From Qipengyuania sp. HL-TH1 (lineage in GTDB: Bacteria; Pseudomonadota; Alphaproteobacteria; Sphingomonadales; Sphingomonadaceae), in NCBI RefSeq assembly GCF_036365825.1, contig NZ_CP142675.1, forward strand, positions 2,302,501-2,366,500: a stretch of DNA of 64,000 nt. The letters run 5' to 3'. Positions 1 to 8,468 of this stretch are shown here, one piece after another. The notes under the pieces are model-generated. The model did no database searches. It was not told where the DNA came from and saw nothing but the letters and a program-made list of their open reading frames with translations. The translations under genes were made by a program, and so were the position numbers. Numbering within the stretch: the stretch's first letter is position 1; each line of letters starts with the position of its first letter.

Positions 1-14
1 ATCCCGGGCCTGCA

Positions 15-353
15 ATGACCGAGCGGCACTACACCACCTTCGCTGCCTTCTGGCCGTTCTACCTGCGCGAACATGCGCGCCCCGGAACCCGCGCACTGCA
101 TTACATCGGCACCTCGCTGGTCGTCGCGCTGGGCGTGGCAGCGCTGGCGACGGGCAAGTGGCTGCTATTGCTCGGCATGCCGCTGGCCGGGTACTTCTTC
201 GCCTGGATCGCGCATTTCGGGCATGAGAAGAACCGCCCGGCGACCTTCTCCTATCCGCTGTGGAGCCTGCGCGCCGATTTCCGCATGTGGTGGATGTGGC
301 TGACCGGCAGGCTCGGCCCCGAACTCGAGAACGCAGGCGTCACCAAGCGCTAG
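15..353 (+). CDS. DUF962/Mpo1-like small membrane protein
   Basis: A 112-residue protein with a central hydrophobic hairpin (about residues 34-66) and the histidines expected of the DUF962/Mpo1 family: H20, H29, and H67 and H70 in an HFGHEKNRP motif. Yeast Mpo1 is an iron-dependent dioxygenase of 2-hydroxy fatty acids in the ER membrane; bacterial members are uncharacterised, so a lipid oxidation role is only a family inference. The ATG at 15 is the first in frame and the family length fits. Its stop overlaps the stop of the convergent DUF3429 gene by three bases. Upstream context is outside the window. Confidence 0.85.
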   Translation: MTERHYTTFAAFWPFYLREHARPGTRALHYIGTSLVVALGVAALATGKWLLLLGMPLAGYFFAWIAHFGHEKNRPATFSYPLWSLRADFRMWWMWLTGRLGPELENAGVTKR

Positions 354-802
354 GCGACCGCTGCTGCCATGGTCATCAGCCCGAGGCCGAAGGACAGCGG
401 CACCCGCAGCGGCATCCACCAGCGCGGGGCGAGCGGCCCCAGTCTGGCATCGACACCCAGGCTGACGAGCAGCGCCCCGCTGAGCATGGCCAGCGAAGGT
501 TCGGGCCACTGCCAACCTAGCGCCCATGGCACGAAACCGGCGAGCGCCACGAGGCTTGGCAGCACCGCCGCCACCCACACCCAGCCAAGCGTGTTGCGCC
601 GCTGCGCCGCGGGGGCCGCCGCCGCGATCCCCCACCACATCCCGCCGAGGAACGACAGGATCAGCGCGGCATATGCAAAGGCCAGCGCCTGCGCGGGTTC
701 GCGCCATTCCGCCGGACCCGCATAAAGCACCCCGACGCAGGCCAGTTGCGGCAGCAGCCCGGCGCGGCCTAGCCAGCGCGGCAAGGCAGGGACAGTGTCC
801 AT
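350..802 (-). CDS. DUF3429 family integral membrane protein
   Basis: A 150-residue protein made almost entirely of hydrophobic segments (four to five helices), with the LGGMWWGIA stretch typical of DUF3429 proteins. Function unknown. The start at 802 is chosen because its ATG overlaps the TGA of the upstream lipoprotein gene (ATGA), implying translational coupling. It is the last gene of an operon with the lipoprotein and the esterase, both also linked by ATGA overlaps. Confidence 0.8.
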   Translation of the reverse strand: MDTVPALPRWLGRAGLLPQLACVGVLYAGPAEWREPAQALAFAYAALILSFLGGMWWGIAAAAPAAQRRNTLGWVWVAAVLPSLVALAGFVPWALGWQWPEPSLAMLSGALLVSLGVDARLGPLAPRWWMPLRVPLSFGLGLMTMAAAVA

Positions 803-1236
803 CAGGGCAGTTCCGGTTCGCCAAAGGGCTGGCTGTCGGTCCAGGCGCATCCCTGGCGCTGTTCGTCGCCCACAAGCAAGGTCGCAGTATAGGGATAAGT
901 CCGGTCGCTCATCCCGTCCGAACATTCGCCCGGCGTGATCATCAGGTCGAACGCCGCCCCGTCGAGCCGCCCGCTGATACCCAGCCCGTTATTGCCCGCG
1001 AACCGCTCGACCGCGAACTCGCTGCCGTCCGGGTTCTCGGGGGTAGCATAGAGCGCGAGGCCGCCGCCCGCCGCGCCGTTCCAGAAGGGTTCGGTGCCGA
1101 TGTAATGAACCACTTCGCCTGCACCGATGCCCGCGAAAGTGCCGGTGTCGAGGCCCTCGGGCACATCGCCCGAGCCGGTGTTGCAGGCAGCCAGGAGCAA
1201 TGCTGGCAAGGCGGCGAACAGGATGCGGGTGGTCAT
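802..1236 (-). CDS. COG3650-type lipoprotein
   Basis: A 144-residue secreted lipoprotein: an N-terminal signal followed by a lipobox LLAAC (Cys18) and a periplasmic domain with a GTEPFW motif at residues 47-52, a hallmark of the uncharacterised COG3650 family. A late CSDGMSDRTYPYTA motif is also typical. No enzymatic role is known. The start overlaps the esterase stop by four bases and the stop overlaps the DUF3429 start, so the three genes form one tight operon. Confidence 0.8.
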   Translation of the reverse strand: MTTRILFAALPALLLAACNTGSGDVPEGLDTGTFAGIGAGEVVHYIGTEPFWNGAAGGGLALYATPENPDGSEFAVERFAGNNGLGISGRLDGAAFDLMITPGECSDGMSDRTYPYTATLLVGDEQRQGCAWTDSQPFGEPELP

Positions 1237-2150
1237 GTGGTCTTCCCGTGCTGGCGGATGAAATTCGCGGTTTCGGCGCGTGCGCGCTTGCCTTCGGGGA
1301 CAGGCAGCAGCATCCAGACGTGAAACATATCCTCATACTCGCGATAAATGTGGTCGGGCATGCCCACTTGCGCGAGCTTGCCGGCAAGGCGGCGCCCGTC
1401 GACCAGCAGGATGTCGGCGGTGCCCGAGAAGATTGCCATCGGGGGCAATCCCTCCAGCGGTCCGAATAACGGGCTGACGCGCGGATCGTCGATTGCCAAA
1501 TCGCCGCGATACATGTCGCCGCAGGCCTTGAGCCCGCTGACCGCCAGCATCCCGTCGCGCGGTTCGATTTCGCGCTGCCCTTCGGCAGTGGCCGTCGCAT
1601 CGAGCCAGGGCGAATAAAGCACCAGGCTGCCGGGCAGCGGCTGATCCGCGGCCTTGAGCATCTGCGCCAGCGCCAACGTCATGCCGCCGCCCGCGCTGTC
1701 GCCCATCACGGTGACATGATCCGCGCCATAACGCTCGGCCAGTTCGAGATAGAGCGAGCGCATCGCCTCGAGCGTCTCGTCAGCCTTGTGTTCGGGCGCC
1801 AGCGGGTAGAGCGGTACGGTCGCCGAGGCGCCCAGCCGCTCGCACAGATCCGCCACCGCGTCCCAATGCACCGCGGCGATATCCATCACATAGCCGCCGC
1901 CATGCAGATACAGCAGATGCGGCGCGCCGGGCTGGGCCCCGCCCTTGGGTTCGAGCGTGACCACCGGAAACCCGCGACTGCCATACTCGCGAATATCGAA
2001 GCGCTTGTGCCATTTCGCACGCGGGCGAACCGGCTTGGCCGCACGCAGCTTGGCGATCCGTTCGTCGAACTTGTCGGGCTGCGAGAAGAACCGCTTGATG
2101 CCGAGCAGCGGCAGCGCGAGTTTGACGAGGCGGGCGCGAATACTGGTCAT
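1233..2150 (-). CDS. alpha/beta hydrolase, HSL-type esterase
   Basis: A 305-residue hydrolase of the hormone-sensitive-lipase group. It shows the oxyanion motif HGGGY at 83-87 and the nucleophile elbow GDSAGG at 150-155 (Ser152). The acid is probably the Asp in the late GTADILLVDG motif and the histidine is in DMFHVW near the C-terminus. Such enzymes hydrolyse short- to medium-chain esters in the cytoplasm; the natural substrate cannot be inferred. It lies 12 bases downstream of a hotdog thioesterase gene and overlaps the next gene, so all four genes probably share one transcript. Confidence 0.9.
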   Translation of the reverse strand: MTSIRARLVKLALPLLGIKRFFSQPDKFDERIAKLRAAKPVRPRAKWHKRFDIREYGSRGFPVVTLEPKGGAQPGAPHLLYLHGGGYVMDIAAVHWDAVADLCERLGASATVPLYPLAPEHKADETLEAMRSLYLELAERYGADHVTVMGDSAGGGMTLALAQMLKAADQPLPGSLVLYSPWLDATATAEGQREIEPRDGMLAVSGLKACGDMYRGDLAIDDPRVSPLFGPLEGLPPMAIFSGTADILLVDGRRLAGKLAQVGMPDHIYREYEDMFHVWMLLPVPEGKRARAETANFIRQHGKTT

Positions 2151-2162
2151 ATCAATCTTCCT

Positions 2163-2612
2163 TCAGGCCCGACCGGACCAGTCGTGGCTCAGCAGCTTGA
2201 CCGTGACGCGGCCCGTGGCGACCAGCGCGCCATCGGCATCGTGCATCGGGACTTCGGCGGTGTAGCCCGCGCTGCCCTTGCGCTCGAGATCGGCCTCCAG
2301 CGCGGCAATATGGCTCTCGGTGAGTTCGTATTCGCCGGTGACATCGCTGGCCGCCATGCGGTGAAAGTCCACCGCGATGTCCTTGATGATTGGGAAATGG
2401 CGCGCGGTGTCGAGGATCGAGATCCCCGGCCCTGCCGCGATCGCTTCGGCGAGCACACAGAAGGCGCCGAGATACATCACGTCGACATGGTTGGCATTGC
2501 CATCGAGCGGCATCAGCAGTTTCGAATACCCACGCCGCTCCTCGATCCGGCGCATCCCGGTGCGCTCGACAAAGGGTACGCTGTAAACCGGCTTCTCGGC
2601 GGCTACGCCCAT
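2163..2612 (-). CDS. PaaI/DUF4442-like hotdog thioesterase
   Basis: A 149-residue hotdog-fold protein resembling DUF4442/PaaI-type thioesterases, with NHVDVMYLGAFCVLAEA forming the central hotdog helix and a C-terminal strand VATGRVTVKLLS. Likely hydrolyses acyl-CoA thioesters; substrate unknown. The ATG at 2612 is preferred over an upstream TTG because GAGAGGAGA lies at proper spacing before it. First gene of the leftward operon with the esterase and two membrane-associated proteins. Confidence 0.75.
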   Translation of the reverse strand: MGVAAEKPVYSVPFVERTGMRRIEERRGYSKLLMPLDGNANHVDVMYLGAFCVLAEAIAAGPGISILDTARHFPIIKDIAVDFHRMAASDVTGEYELTESHIAALEADLERKGSAGYTAEVPMHDADGALVATGRVTVKLLSHDWSGRA

Positions 2613-2737
2613 CGGTGTTCTCCTCTCGCCCGCGCAAGACGCTAGCGCGCCGCGCCGCAGGTGCAAGCTTCGAAGCAGGCATATGCCGATATGCCGCTTG
2701 GCATGGCGCGTGGGCGGCGCTGTAGAAAAGCGCCTAC

Positions 2738-2770
2738 GAAAAAGGCGGCCCCGTAAAGGAGCCGCCTTTC
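2738..2770 (-). terminator. rho-independent terminator after the fasciclin gene
   Basis: A 9-bp perfect stem (AAAGGCGGC / GCCGCCTTT) around an 11-base loop. Read on the minus strand the stem is followed by a short T run. It sits about 20 bases beyond the stop of the FAS1 lipoprotein gene. Confidence 0.8.
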
Positions 2771-2791
2771 GCGAGTAACAGTGCGATCGCC

Positions 2792-3370
2792 TTACTGCGG
2801 CATCAGCACGGTATCGATGACGTGGATCACACCGTTCGAGGCGGCGACGTCGGTTGCGGTGACGGTGGCGGTGCCGCCGGCGGCATCGGTCAGCACGACA
2901 TTGCCGTCGACCACGGTCGCGGTCAGCGTGCCGCCGTTGACGGTGGTGATGGTGTAGCCCGCATCGCCTGCATCGGTGATCGCCTGCGTCAGCGTTGCGG
3001 CATCCACATTGCCTTCGACCACGTGGTAGGTGAGGATGTTGCCGAGCGTTTCGGTGTCATTGGTGGTGAGCTCGGTCAGCGTCGCCTCGGGGATCTTGGC
3101 GAAGGCATCGTTGGTCGGCGCGAAGACGGTGAACGGGCCGTCACCCGACAGCGTTTCGCCCAGGCCGGCGGCGGTCACCGCGCTGACGAGCGTCGAGAAA
3201 GTCTCGTCGTCCTGTGCGACTTCGACCACAGTGCCGGCTTCGGCTTCTGCATTGGCCATCTGATCGGCGGTGGCGGTGTCTTCATAGGCAGCGGTTTCGG
3301 CCGGTTCTTCGGCGCAGGCGGCGATAGCCAGCGATGCGGCCGAGGCGAGCGCGATGGTAAGCTTGTTCAT
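2792..3370 (-). CDS. fasciclin (FAS1) domain lipoprotein
   Basis: A 192-residue lipoprotein: signal peptide and lipobox ending at Cys19, an acidic linker, then one FAS1 domain with the H1-like motif FTVFAPTNDAF and the H2-like motif GVIHVIDTVLMP at the C-terminus. FAS1 domains mediate adhesion or matrix contacts; in sphingomonads they are abundant periplasmic or outer-membrane lipoproteins. Two ATGs compete (3376 and 3370); the second has AAGGGA at the better distance. Single-gene unit with its own terminator. Confidence 0.9.
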   Translation of the reverse strand: MNKLTIALASAASLAIAACAEEPAETAAYEDTATADQMANAEAEAGTVVEVAQDDETFSTLVSAVTAAGLGETLSGDGPFTVFAPTNDAFAKIPEATLTELTTNDTETLGNILTYHVVEGNVDAATLTQAITDAGDAGYTITTVNGGTLTATVVDGNVVLTDAAGGTATVTATDVAASNGVIHVIDTVLMPQ

Positions 3371-3629
3371 ATCCATTCCCTTTATTCGGTAGTCGTGAGC
3401 ATTGTCACAGCCGACGGTTTCCGGCCGCTGCTTCAAGATACGAACGCTGCACCGGTCCGGATGTTTCGAACTTGGGCAAAAATAAGGCAAAGCGGCTGGG
3501 TTGCGCGAGCAATGGAGGGTCGAAGCGCGACGAATGCGTCTTGGCGCGCCCTTGATGGAAGCGAAAATCGATTACTCTGTGCGTCATTCATCGCTTCAAT
3601 CGATCAAACGGCACTCCTATCTGCGATGA

Positions 3630-3872
3630 ATGAAACGCAACCTGTCCAAGACGCTGACCTTCCTCGTCCTCCACCTGCTGGTCGGGTTCACGGTCGCCTA
3701 CCTGTTCACCGGGTCGGTGATGCTTGCGGGCGGGATCGCGCTGGTCGAACCGCTGGTCAACGCGGTGGTGTTCTTCTTCCACGAACGCGCGTGGGAGCAA
3801 AAGGACCGCCCCGCGCTGCTCGATGTCATGCTGCACCGCCACGGGGCGGAGGAACGCTCCGTCCCCGGCTGA
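3630..3872 (+). CDS. DUF2061 family membrane protein
   Basis: An 80-residue protein with two transmembrane helices and the family features: a basic start followed by KTLTF, then a GGIALVEPLVNAVVFFFHERAW segment with the conserved HERxW motif. Function unknown. It stands alone, transcribed away from the FAS1 gene and toward the hibernation factor gene. The antisense ORF in the same place lacks recognisable motifs. Confidence 0.8.
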   Translation: MKRNLSKTLTFLVLHLLVGFTVAYLFTGSVMLAGGIALVEPLVNAVVFFFHERAWEQKDRPALLDVMLHRHGAEERSVPG

Positions 3873-3909
3873 CACGCGCAGCCCGGGCGGAGCGCGCCCG
3901 CGCTACCGC

Positions 3910-4254
3910 TTACAACACCTTATCGGGCCGCGGGTCGTGGCTGTGCTTGGATTCCTTGCCGAAGTGCCGTTCGAGCCGCTGGCTGAGCGTCGCCGCCGCC
4001 TTGCGCGCGGCATCGTCGACCTTGCCCGCGTGTTCGGTCACGCCGATTGCCTTGCCGCCGCGCGGGCGCGCCTCGATCGTGCAGGCCTTGTCGTCCGCCC
4101 CGCCCTTCGCGCCGTTTTCGTCGCGCACGTGGATCTCGATCCGCGTGAGCCGTTCCTCGAACCGCGCCAGCTTCTCGCGCACGCTCGCCTCGATGCGTTC
4201 GGCGACGTTCTCGGTACCCATGACCGAAGAGTCGGAATTGAACTGGACCTGCAT
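3910..4254 (-). CDS. HPF/RaiA-like ribosome hibernation factor
   Basis: A 114-residue protein with the beta-alpha-beta-beta-beta-alpha layout of the short HPF/RaiA (sigma-54 modulation) family: an opening VQFNSDSS strand, the helix NVAERIEASVREKLARF, the strand TRIEIHVRDENG and a second helix VDDAARKAAATLSQRLERHFG. Members bind the 30S subunit in resting cells. It lacks the long-HPF dimerisation domain. An AGGAG site lies about 10 bases before the ATG. Confidence 0.8.
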   Translation of the reverse strand: MQVQFNSDSSVMGTENVAERIEASVREKLARFEERLTRIEIHVRDENGAKGGADDKACTIEARPRGGKAIGVTEHAGKVDDAARKAAATLSQRLERHFGKESKHSHDPRPDKVL

Positions 4255-4487
4255 AGTGGAAGGCTCCTCTCATTGTTGTCTTGCCTAACCTCGAGATGGG
4301 GATTCGTGCGCGTGTTTCCAGCGGTTTGATGGAACGGGCGGAACGCGGTGCTGCGATTGGAGGACCCGGCCCCCAAAGCGATCACCCTGCCCGCGCGCGC
4401 CGCCGCCAGGCCCGCAATTGCCAATCCGCCCTGCAAACGGTACACCGGTGTCATAGCCCGCTTGGGGCGCTGTTTGGGGACAGGATC

Positions 4488-5054
4488 ATGCGTATCGCTC
4501 TTTGGTGTCAGACTTCCGCCGCGCTGGTATTCGCTGTCGGCATCGCCGCCTGTTCGCCCGCGCCCGCCGATGAGGCGGATGAGGCCGCGGCCAGCGACAG
4601 CGCGATCCTCGCCGATGGGCCCGAAGCGGTGGTTACCGAGCTTGGTGCCGACGATATCCCCGAGGGCGCACGCGCCGCCGCGCTCGAGGCAGTGCCGGGC
4701 ATGAGCTTCGCCGGGGCCGAGCGCAAGGAGCGCGACGGCATGGTGTTCTACGACGTCGAGGGCACGCGCGCCGATGGCAGCGAGGTCGAACTCGACATGC
4801 TGGTCGAGGACGGCGTGTTCCGCGTGGTCGAGATCCAGCGCGATCTCGCCTGGGCCGATGTCCCCGCGCCCGCGCGCGCCGTGGCCGAAGCCGCGCCCGA
4901 CATGTTCACTCCCGTCCGCGTGATCGAAAGCGTGCAGGAAGACGGCGCGGTGATCTACGAGCTGTTCCGCGAAGGCCAGCCGGGCGAACCCGCCGCCGAG
5001 GTGAAGCTCGCGGATGGCAAGGCCGAAATGCTCACCGAGCGCTGGGCCTATTGA
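4488..5054 (+). CDS. PepSY-like lipoprotein
   Basis: A 188-residue secreted lipoprotein: signal, lipobox ending at Cys22, then an acidic linker and two PepSY-like repeats (AALEAVPGMSFAGAERKE...YDVEGTRADGSEVELDMLVEDG and a second copy beginning at AVAEAAPDMFTPVRVIES). PepSY domains are thought to inhibit proteases or bind envelope partners; the specific role is unknown. The ATG at 4488 begins the signal peptide; the frame is open further upstream but without signal-like sequence. Confidence 0.75.
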   Translation: MRIALWCQTSAALVFAVGIAACSPAPADEADEAAASDSAILADGPEAVVTELGADDIPEGARAAALEAVPGMSFAGAERKERDGMVFYDVEGTRADGSEVELDMLVEDGVFRVVEIQRDLAWADVPAPARAVAEAAPDMFTPVRVIESVQEDGAVIYELFREGQPGEPAAEVKLADGKAEMLTERWAY

Positions 5055-5110
5055 TCCGCCCGCCGATCGCGGGGCTGGTTCGCGCGCGCGCCGATGGCTA
5101 GGCAGGCGCG

Positions 5111-5587
5111 ATGTCCAGCCCCAGCCCCACAGCCGCCCCCGTCACGATCCTGGTCGATGCCGACGCCTGCCCGGTGAAGGAGGAGATCTACCGCGTCGCC
5201 GAACGCTTCGGCGCCGAGGTGCGCGTGGTCAGCAACAGCCCCTTCCGCGTGCCGGTGAGCGCGCGGGTCAAGCGCGTGGTGGTAAGCGACGGGTTCGATG
5301 CCGCCGACGACTGGATCGCGGAGCATGCGGACGCCCGCAGCGTGGTCATCACCGCCGACATCTTGCTCGCCGAACGCTGCCTGAAAGCGGGCGCACGCGT
5401 GCTCAAGCACGACGGGCGCGCCTTCGACGCCGCGAGCATCGGCAGCGCCGTGGCCACCCGCGCGATCATGGAAGACCTGCGCGCCGGGATGGACGGTGCC
5501 CACGGCGGCCCCCCGCCCTTCAGCAAGTCCGACCGCTCCAACTTCCTCCAGGCGCTCGACCGGGTGATGGTCGAACTGCGCCGCTAG
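5111..5587 (+). CDS. yaiI: YaiI/YqxD (DUF188) family protein
   Basis: A 158-residue PIN-like protein of the widely conserved UPF0178 family. The opening ILVDADACPVKEEIYRVA carries the family Asp residues, VVSDGFDAADDWI and DLVITAD-like VVITADILLAE follow, and the C-terminus has the PPPFSKSDRSNFLQALDR motif. A nuclease activity is suspected from the fold but not established. It starts 57 bases after the PepSY lipoprotein gene in the same direction. Confidence 0.92.
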   Translation: MSSPSPTAAPVTILVDADACPVKEEIYRVAERFGAEVRVVSNSPFRVPVSARVKRVVVSDGFDAADDWIAEHADARSVVITADILLAERCLKAGARVLKHDGRAFDAASIGSAVATRAIMEDLRAGMDGAHGGPPPFSKSDRSNFLQALDRVMVELRR

Positions 5588-5680
5588 CGCGCGGCGGCTG
5601 CCCGCGCGAATAAACGCGCTTTGTCCGGCGCGCAGGCGTAGGGCCATGGCCGGGGCATTCCGCCCCGATTGGAACCACGC

Positions 5681-5809
5681 ATGTCCAAGGGACAGAAATC
5701 GAACCGCGAAGCCCGCAAGCCCAAGAAGGAAAAGGTCAAGACCAACGCCTCGCAGCCGTCGCAAAAGCCCGGCGCGATCAGGGGCCTGGAGAACATGAAG
5801 AACAGCTAG
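5681..5809 (+). CDS. small basic protein, 42 aa
   Basis: A 42-residue, lysine-rich ORF opening MSKGQKSNREARKPKKEK and ending RGLENMKNS. The composition (about a quarter Lys/Arg, no hydrophobic core) resembles short nucleic-acid-binding or unstructured proteins recurring in sphingomonads. The upstream sequence CCCCGATTGGAACC gives at best a weak ribosome site. Function unknown. Confidence 0.6.
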   Translation: MSKGQKSNREARKPKKEKVKTNASQPSQKPGAIRGLENMKNS

Positions 5810-5882
5810 CGGATGCGAGCGGGCGGCGGGTGCAGCCTGCCCCCCGCCGGTCCGCCGCGGCGCTGCCGCAAAGCGGCGCGCG

Positions 5883-6035
5883 CTAGGCCTTCTTCGCCTT
5901 ATGCGCGGCAATCGCCTCGTCGATCGCGACGATCCGCTGCCGCTCAGGCGTGCCCTTGGCCAGCCCCTTGAGACGGCAGGTCGCCCACAGCTGGCGGCGT
6001 TCGGATTCGAGGTTCTTGAGATAGAGATCGGCCAT
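5883..6035 (-). CDS. small helical protein, 50 aa
   Basis: A 50-residue ORF beginning MADLYLKNLESERRQLW and ending in an Ala/Lys-rich helix. Predicted to be one or two amphipathic helices; no family recognised. Codon use matches its neighbours. It converges on the 42-aa gene, with a 73-base GC-rich gap between the stops that could hold a terminator but has no clear T run. Confidence 0.5.
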   Translation of the reverse strand: MADLYLKNLESERRQLWATCRLKGLAKGTPERQRIVAIDEAIAAHKAKKA

Positions 6036-6401
6036 GCCCGCGCATATGGGCGTGTTGGGGACCGGTGGCTAGGGGGCGTGAGACCAAGTGTACCGACCCC
6101 GCAATTGCGGAACTGCTGCAGGCGCTGGCCCGCGTGCCGGTGAAGCGCGCGCGCGGCCAGGCGGCGTGTAGGACATGTGGAGGATTTGCCCCCTGCCACT
6201 CCCATCACATGGACCGCATGGACCACAGTCCATTGCGAAAAAAGTCCGGGCGTGCGCGCGGGGGCTTGGCGGAAGTGGTTCGCGAGGGGACGGAGCGCGT
6301 ACATGGCCCGCAGCAAGACAGGTTTGCGCGGAGTAGGAAAGCCCTCAGGTGAGGTGCCGGCGGAACCAGTGGGCGAGTTCGGCCCCGGGGAGGTCGATCA
6401 T

Positions 6402-6478
6402 CCCGTCATCCCAGCGAAAGCTGGGATCTGGCTCGGTCGCGCGAAACGACGGCGATCCCAGCTTTCGCTGGATGACGG
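6402..6478. repeat. REPIN-like inverted palindromic repeat
   Basis: Two near-perfect inverted arms of about 23 bases (6406-6428 and 6454-6476) separated by 25 bases. Each arm is itself a hairpin: ATCCCAGC-GAAA-GCTGGGAT in the first. This is the layout of a REP doublet or REPIN, mobilised in trans by RAYT-type transposases. It sits in the 552-base gap between the 50-aa gene and the DUF2726 gene, where I see no other convincing gene. Confidence 0.75.
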
Positions 6479-6587
6479 ATATGGGCCACTTCGCCAGCGC
6501 CCGCAGGATATTGCGCGGTGTGTTCATACGGGCGCTACAATGCGCCGTTAGCCATGTCGCAACCAAAAGCTGCTAGTCATATGCGTC

Positions 6588-7232
6588 ATGGAAACCGTCA
6601 ATTTCCTGCTGGATCGCCCCGTTGCGTTACTGATCGTGCTGCTTGTCGGCGCGCTGATCGGCGTCGCTTTCGAGCGGGCAGTCGCCAGCGCCGATACGGC
6701 AAAGCGCAAGGCGTATTGGCAGGGGCGCAATGCGCAGCGGTTCGGTAAAAAGAGCGCAGGGCTGCGCAAGATCGAGGCGGCGGAGCGGGGACAGGCGATC
6801 CGGTCCGATATGGCGGCGGACCAGTTGAAGATCGTCAGCCGGGCCAAGTTCACCTCGCGCTCGCTGCTCAACAAATCGGAGGCCAAGGTGTTCGAGGCGC
6901 TCGACAAGGCGGTGATTGCGCGCAATCCGAAATGGCAGGTGATGGCACAGGTGAGCCTCGGCGAATTCCTCGCCAGCCCCGACAAGGACGCCTTCTTCGC
7001 GGTCAATTCCAAACGCGTCGATTTCGCGCTAATGGACGAGCACTGCCGGGTGGTCCACGCGCTCGAATACCAAGGCTCGGGCCACCACACCGGCGCCAGC
7101 GCCGCCGCGCGCGACGCGGTGAAGAAGGAAGCGCTGCGCAAGGCAGGCATCGGCTATCACGAGGTGGTCGCGGGGCACACGACGCCGAGCGAACTCAGGG
7201 CGTTGGTGGACCGGTTGGTACCGGCAGGTTAA
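6588..7232 (+). CDS. membrane-anchored DUF2726 protein
   Basis: A 214-residue protein with one N-terminal transmembrane helix (about residues 11-28), a basic linker, then a DUF2726 domain. DUF2726 is predicted to adopt a PD-(D/E)XK nuclease-like fold: KRVDFALMDEHCRVVHALEYQGSGHH supplies the D...ExQ core, followed by KKEALRKAGIGYHEV. A nucleic-acid role is inference. The stop overlaps the stop of the convergent DUF3800 gene. Confidence 0.8.
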   Translation: METVNFLLDRPVALLIVLLVGALIGVAFERAVASADTAKRKAYWQGRNAQRFGKKSAGLRKIEAAERGQAIRSDMAADQLKIVSRAKFTSRSLLNKSEAKVFEALDKAVIARNPKWQVMAQVSLGEFLASPDKDAFFAVNSKRVDFALMDEHCRVVHALEYQGSGHHTGASAAARDAVKKEALRKAGIGYHEVVAGHTTPSELRALVDRLVPAG

Positions 7233-8416
7233 TCACTCGCTAGACGAGAGGACGTCGCCTGCCTTTCAAAAGGCATCAGACCGTCGCGATCATATGCGGC
7301 AATATTATCGAGGCGCAGTTGCTCGTAGTGAGCCTGTATCTCGCGAGCTTTCTCAAGATGCTCAGGCGAGGGGTCCGAATTCAAAGCATCGCCGAATTGC
7401 TCGAGCATAGCGTTTTCAACGCCATCGAATGAAAAATCGTTCTGCATTCCTCTCTTCATGGCAAACGACAAAAGTCTGCCAGACTCATACGGGATATCCT
7501 TGCCCTCTAAGAATCTCTTGAACAGCCAGAGGATCAGGTCTGCGACTTGAATACCGGGGCTGTGTTCAGACGCAGAAATCTCAAAATCTGAACCCGGAAC
7601 TTGGCGCAGTACGCGAGTTTCACCTGGTAAATGAATAGGGTCGGGAAGGGCGTTCGAGAATAGCTGATGCCAATGGGCCAAGGTTCTTTCGAACTGCGAT
7701 TGTCGGTCGTGGCGGATCAGTCGAACAGGCCGATCCCATTTCTTGGAAAGAGCTTCCAAACCCTCCAGCAAATTTGTGAATGCCACGCTGTTTGGCATGT
7801 GCCCATTCTTCGCCTCTCTACCAGTCTGGTAGAAATCAAGGCCTTCCGGGTGGTCTCTCGTCCATTGAAGAGCGTCAGTGACAATTTCTCGTGAACGAGC
7901 ATCGGGGAGGCGATCAATGCGAGCAAGTACAGCGGCACAGATTTCCGGGATCAGCGCTCGTGCGCGAGCCTCTGATCTTTCCATCAGCATTTTCCAAAAC
8001 AGCTGAGCGACAGTTTCATCGACTAGAGAGGCAACCTTGAATGCGAGAATGAGCCGCAACGGTCGCACATTGTACGCGTGCCAAGGTACCGCTGGATTCT
8101 CACCGCTATCGAAGAAAGTATCGAAAAATTTCGTGGCTAGGAGGTACCGCTTTTCAACCCGTGAAATGAAAAATCGCGCATCCGCTGCCTTTAGAAGCTT
8201 CAGCACCGGCCCGGCGATTGGCTCAATGCCACCAACCCCTAATTCTGTTGCATGGATGCCAGAAAGGTTTGCATCCGCTAGAATCTTATCAAACTGGCGC
8301 GCCTTTGACCTGTCGAAGTCACTTCGCGTGATGAGTGCCGCTGTTAAAAAAAGCGGCTGATCTTCATCAAAAAGATTGCCGCCAGTATTACCAGTTTCAT
8401 CTACAAATGCGTACAT
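7229..8416 (-). CDS. DUF3800 family protein
   Basis: A 395-residue protein opening YAFVDETGNTGG, the acidic signature of DUF3800, whose members are thought to have an RNase H-like core and are common in mobile and defence-associated loci. A late SPGIQVADLILWLFKRFLEG is the conserved C-terminal acidic motif. The gene is clearly more AT-rich than its flanks, suggesting acquisition. It starts 20 bases below the terminator of the tRNA-like gene, so its promoter is either inside that short gap or transcription comes from tRNA read-through. Confidence 0.75.
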   Translation of the reverse strand: MYAFVDETGNTGGNLFDEDQPLFLTAALITRSDFDRSKARQFDKILADANLSGIHATELGVGGIEPIAGPVLKLLKAADARFFISRVEKRYLLATKFFDTFFDSGENPAVPWHAYNVRPLRLILAFKVASLVDETVAQLFWKMLMERSEARARALIPEICAAVLARIDRLPDARSREIVTDALQWTRDHPEGLDFYQTGREAKNGHMPNSVAFTNLLEGLEALSKKWDRPVRLIRHDRQSQFERTLAHWHQLFSNALPDPIHLPGETRVLRQVPGSDFEISASEHSPGIQVADLILWLFKRFLEGKDIPYESGRLLSFAMKRGMQNDFSFDGVENAMLEQFGDALNSDPSPEHLEKAREIQAHYEQLRLDNIAAYDRDGLMPFERQATSSRLASD

Positions 8417-8423
8417 CTGACTT

Positions 8424-8466
8424 CACCAAAAAGAAAAGGCCTACCCTAGAGCGAAAGGGTAGGCCT
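8424..8466 (-). terminator. strong terminator behind the tRNA-like gene
   Basis: A perfect 11-bp stem (AGGCCTACCCT / AGGGTAGGCCT) with an 8-base loop, followed on the minus strand by TTTTCTTTTT. It ends the tRNA-like transcript. Confidence 0.85.
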
Positions 8467-8468
8467 CA

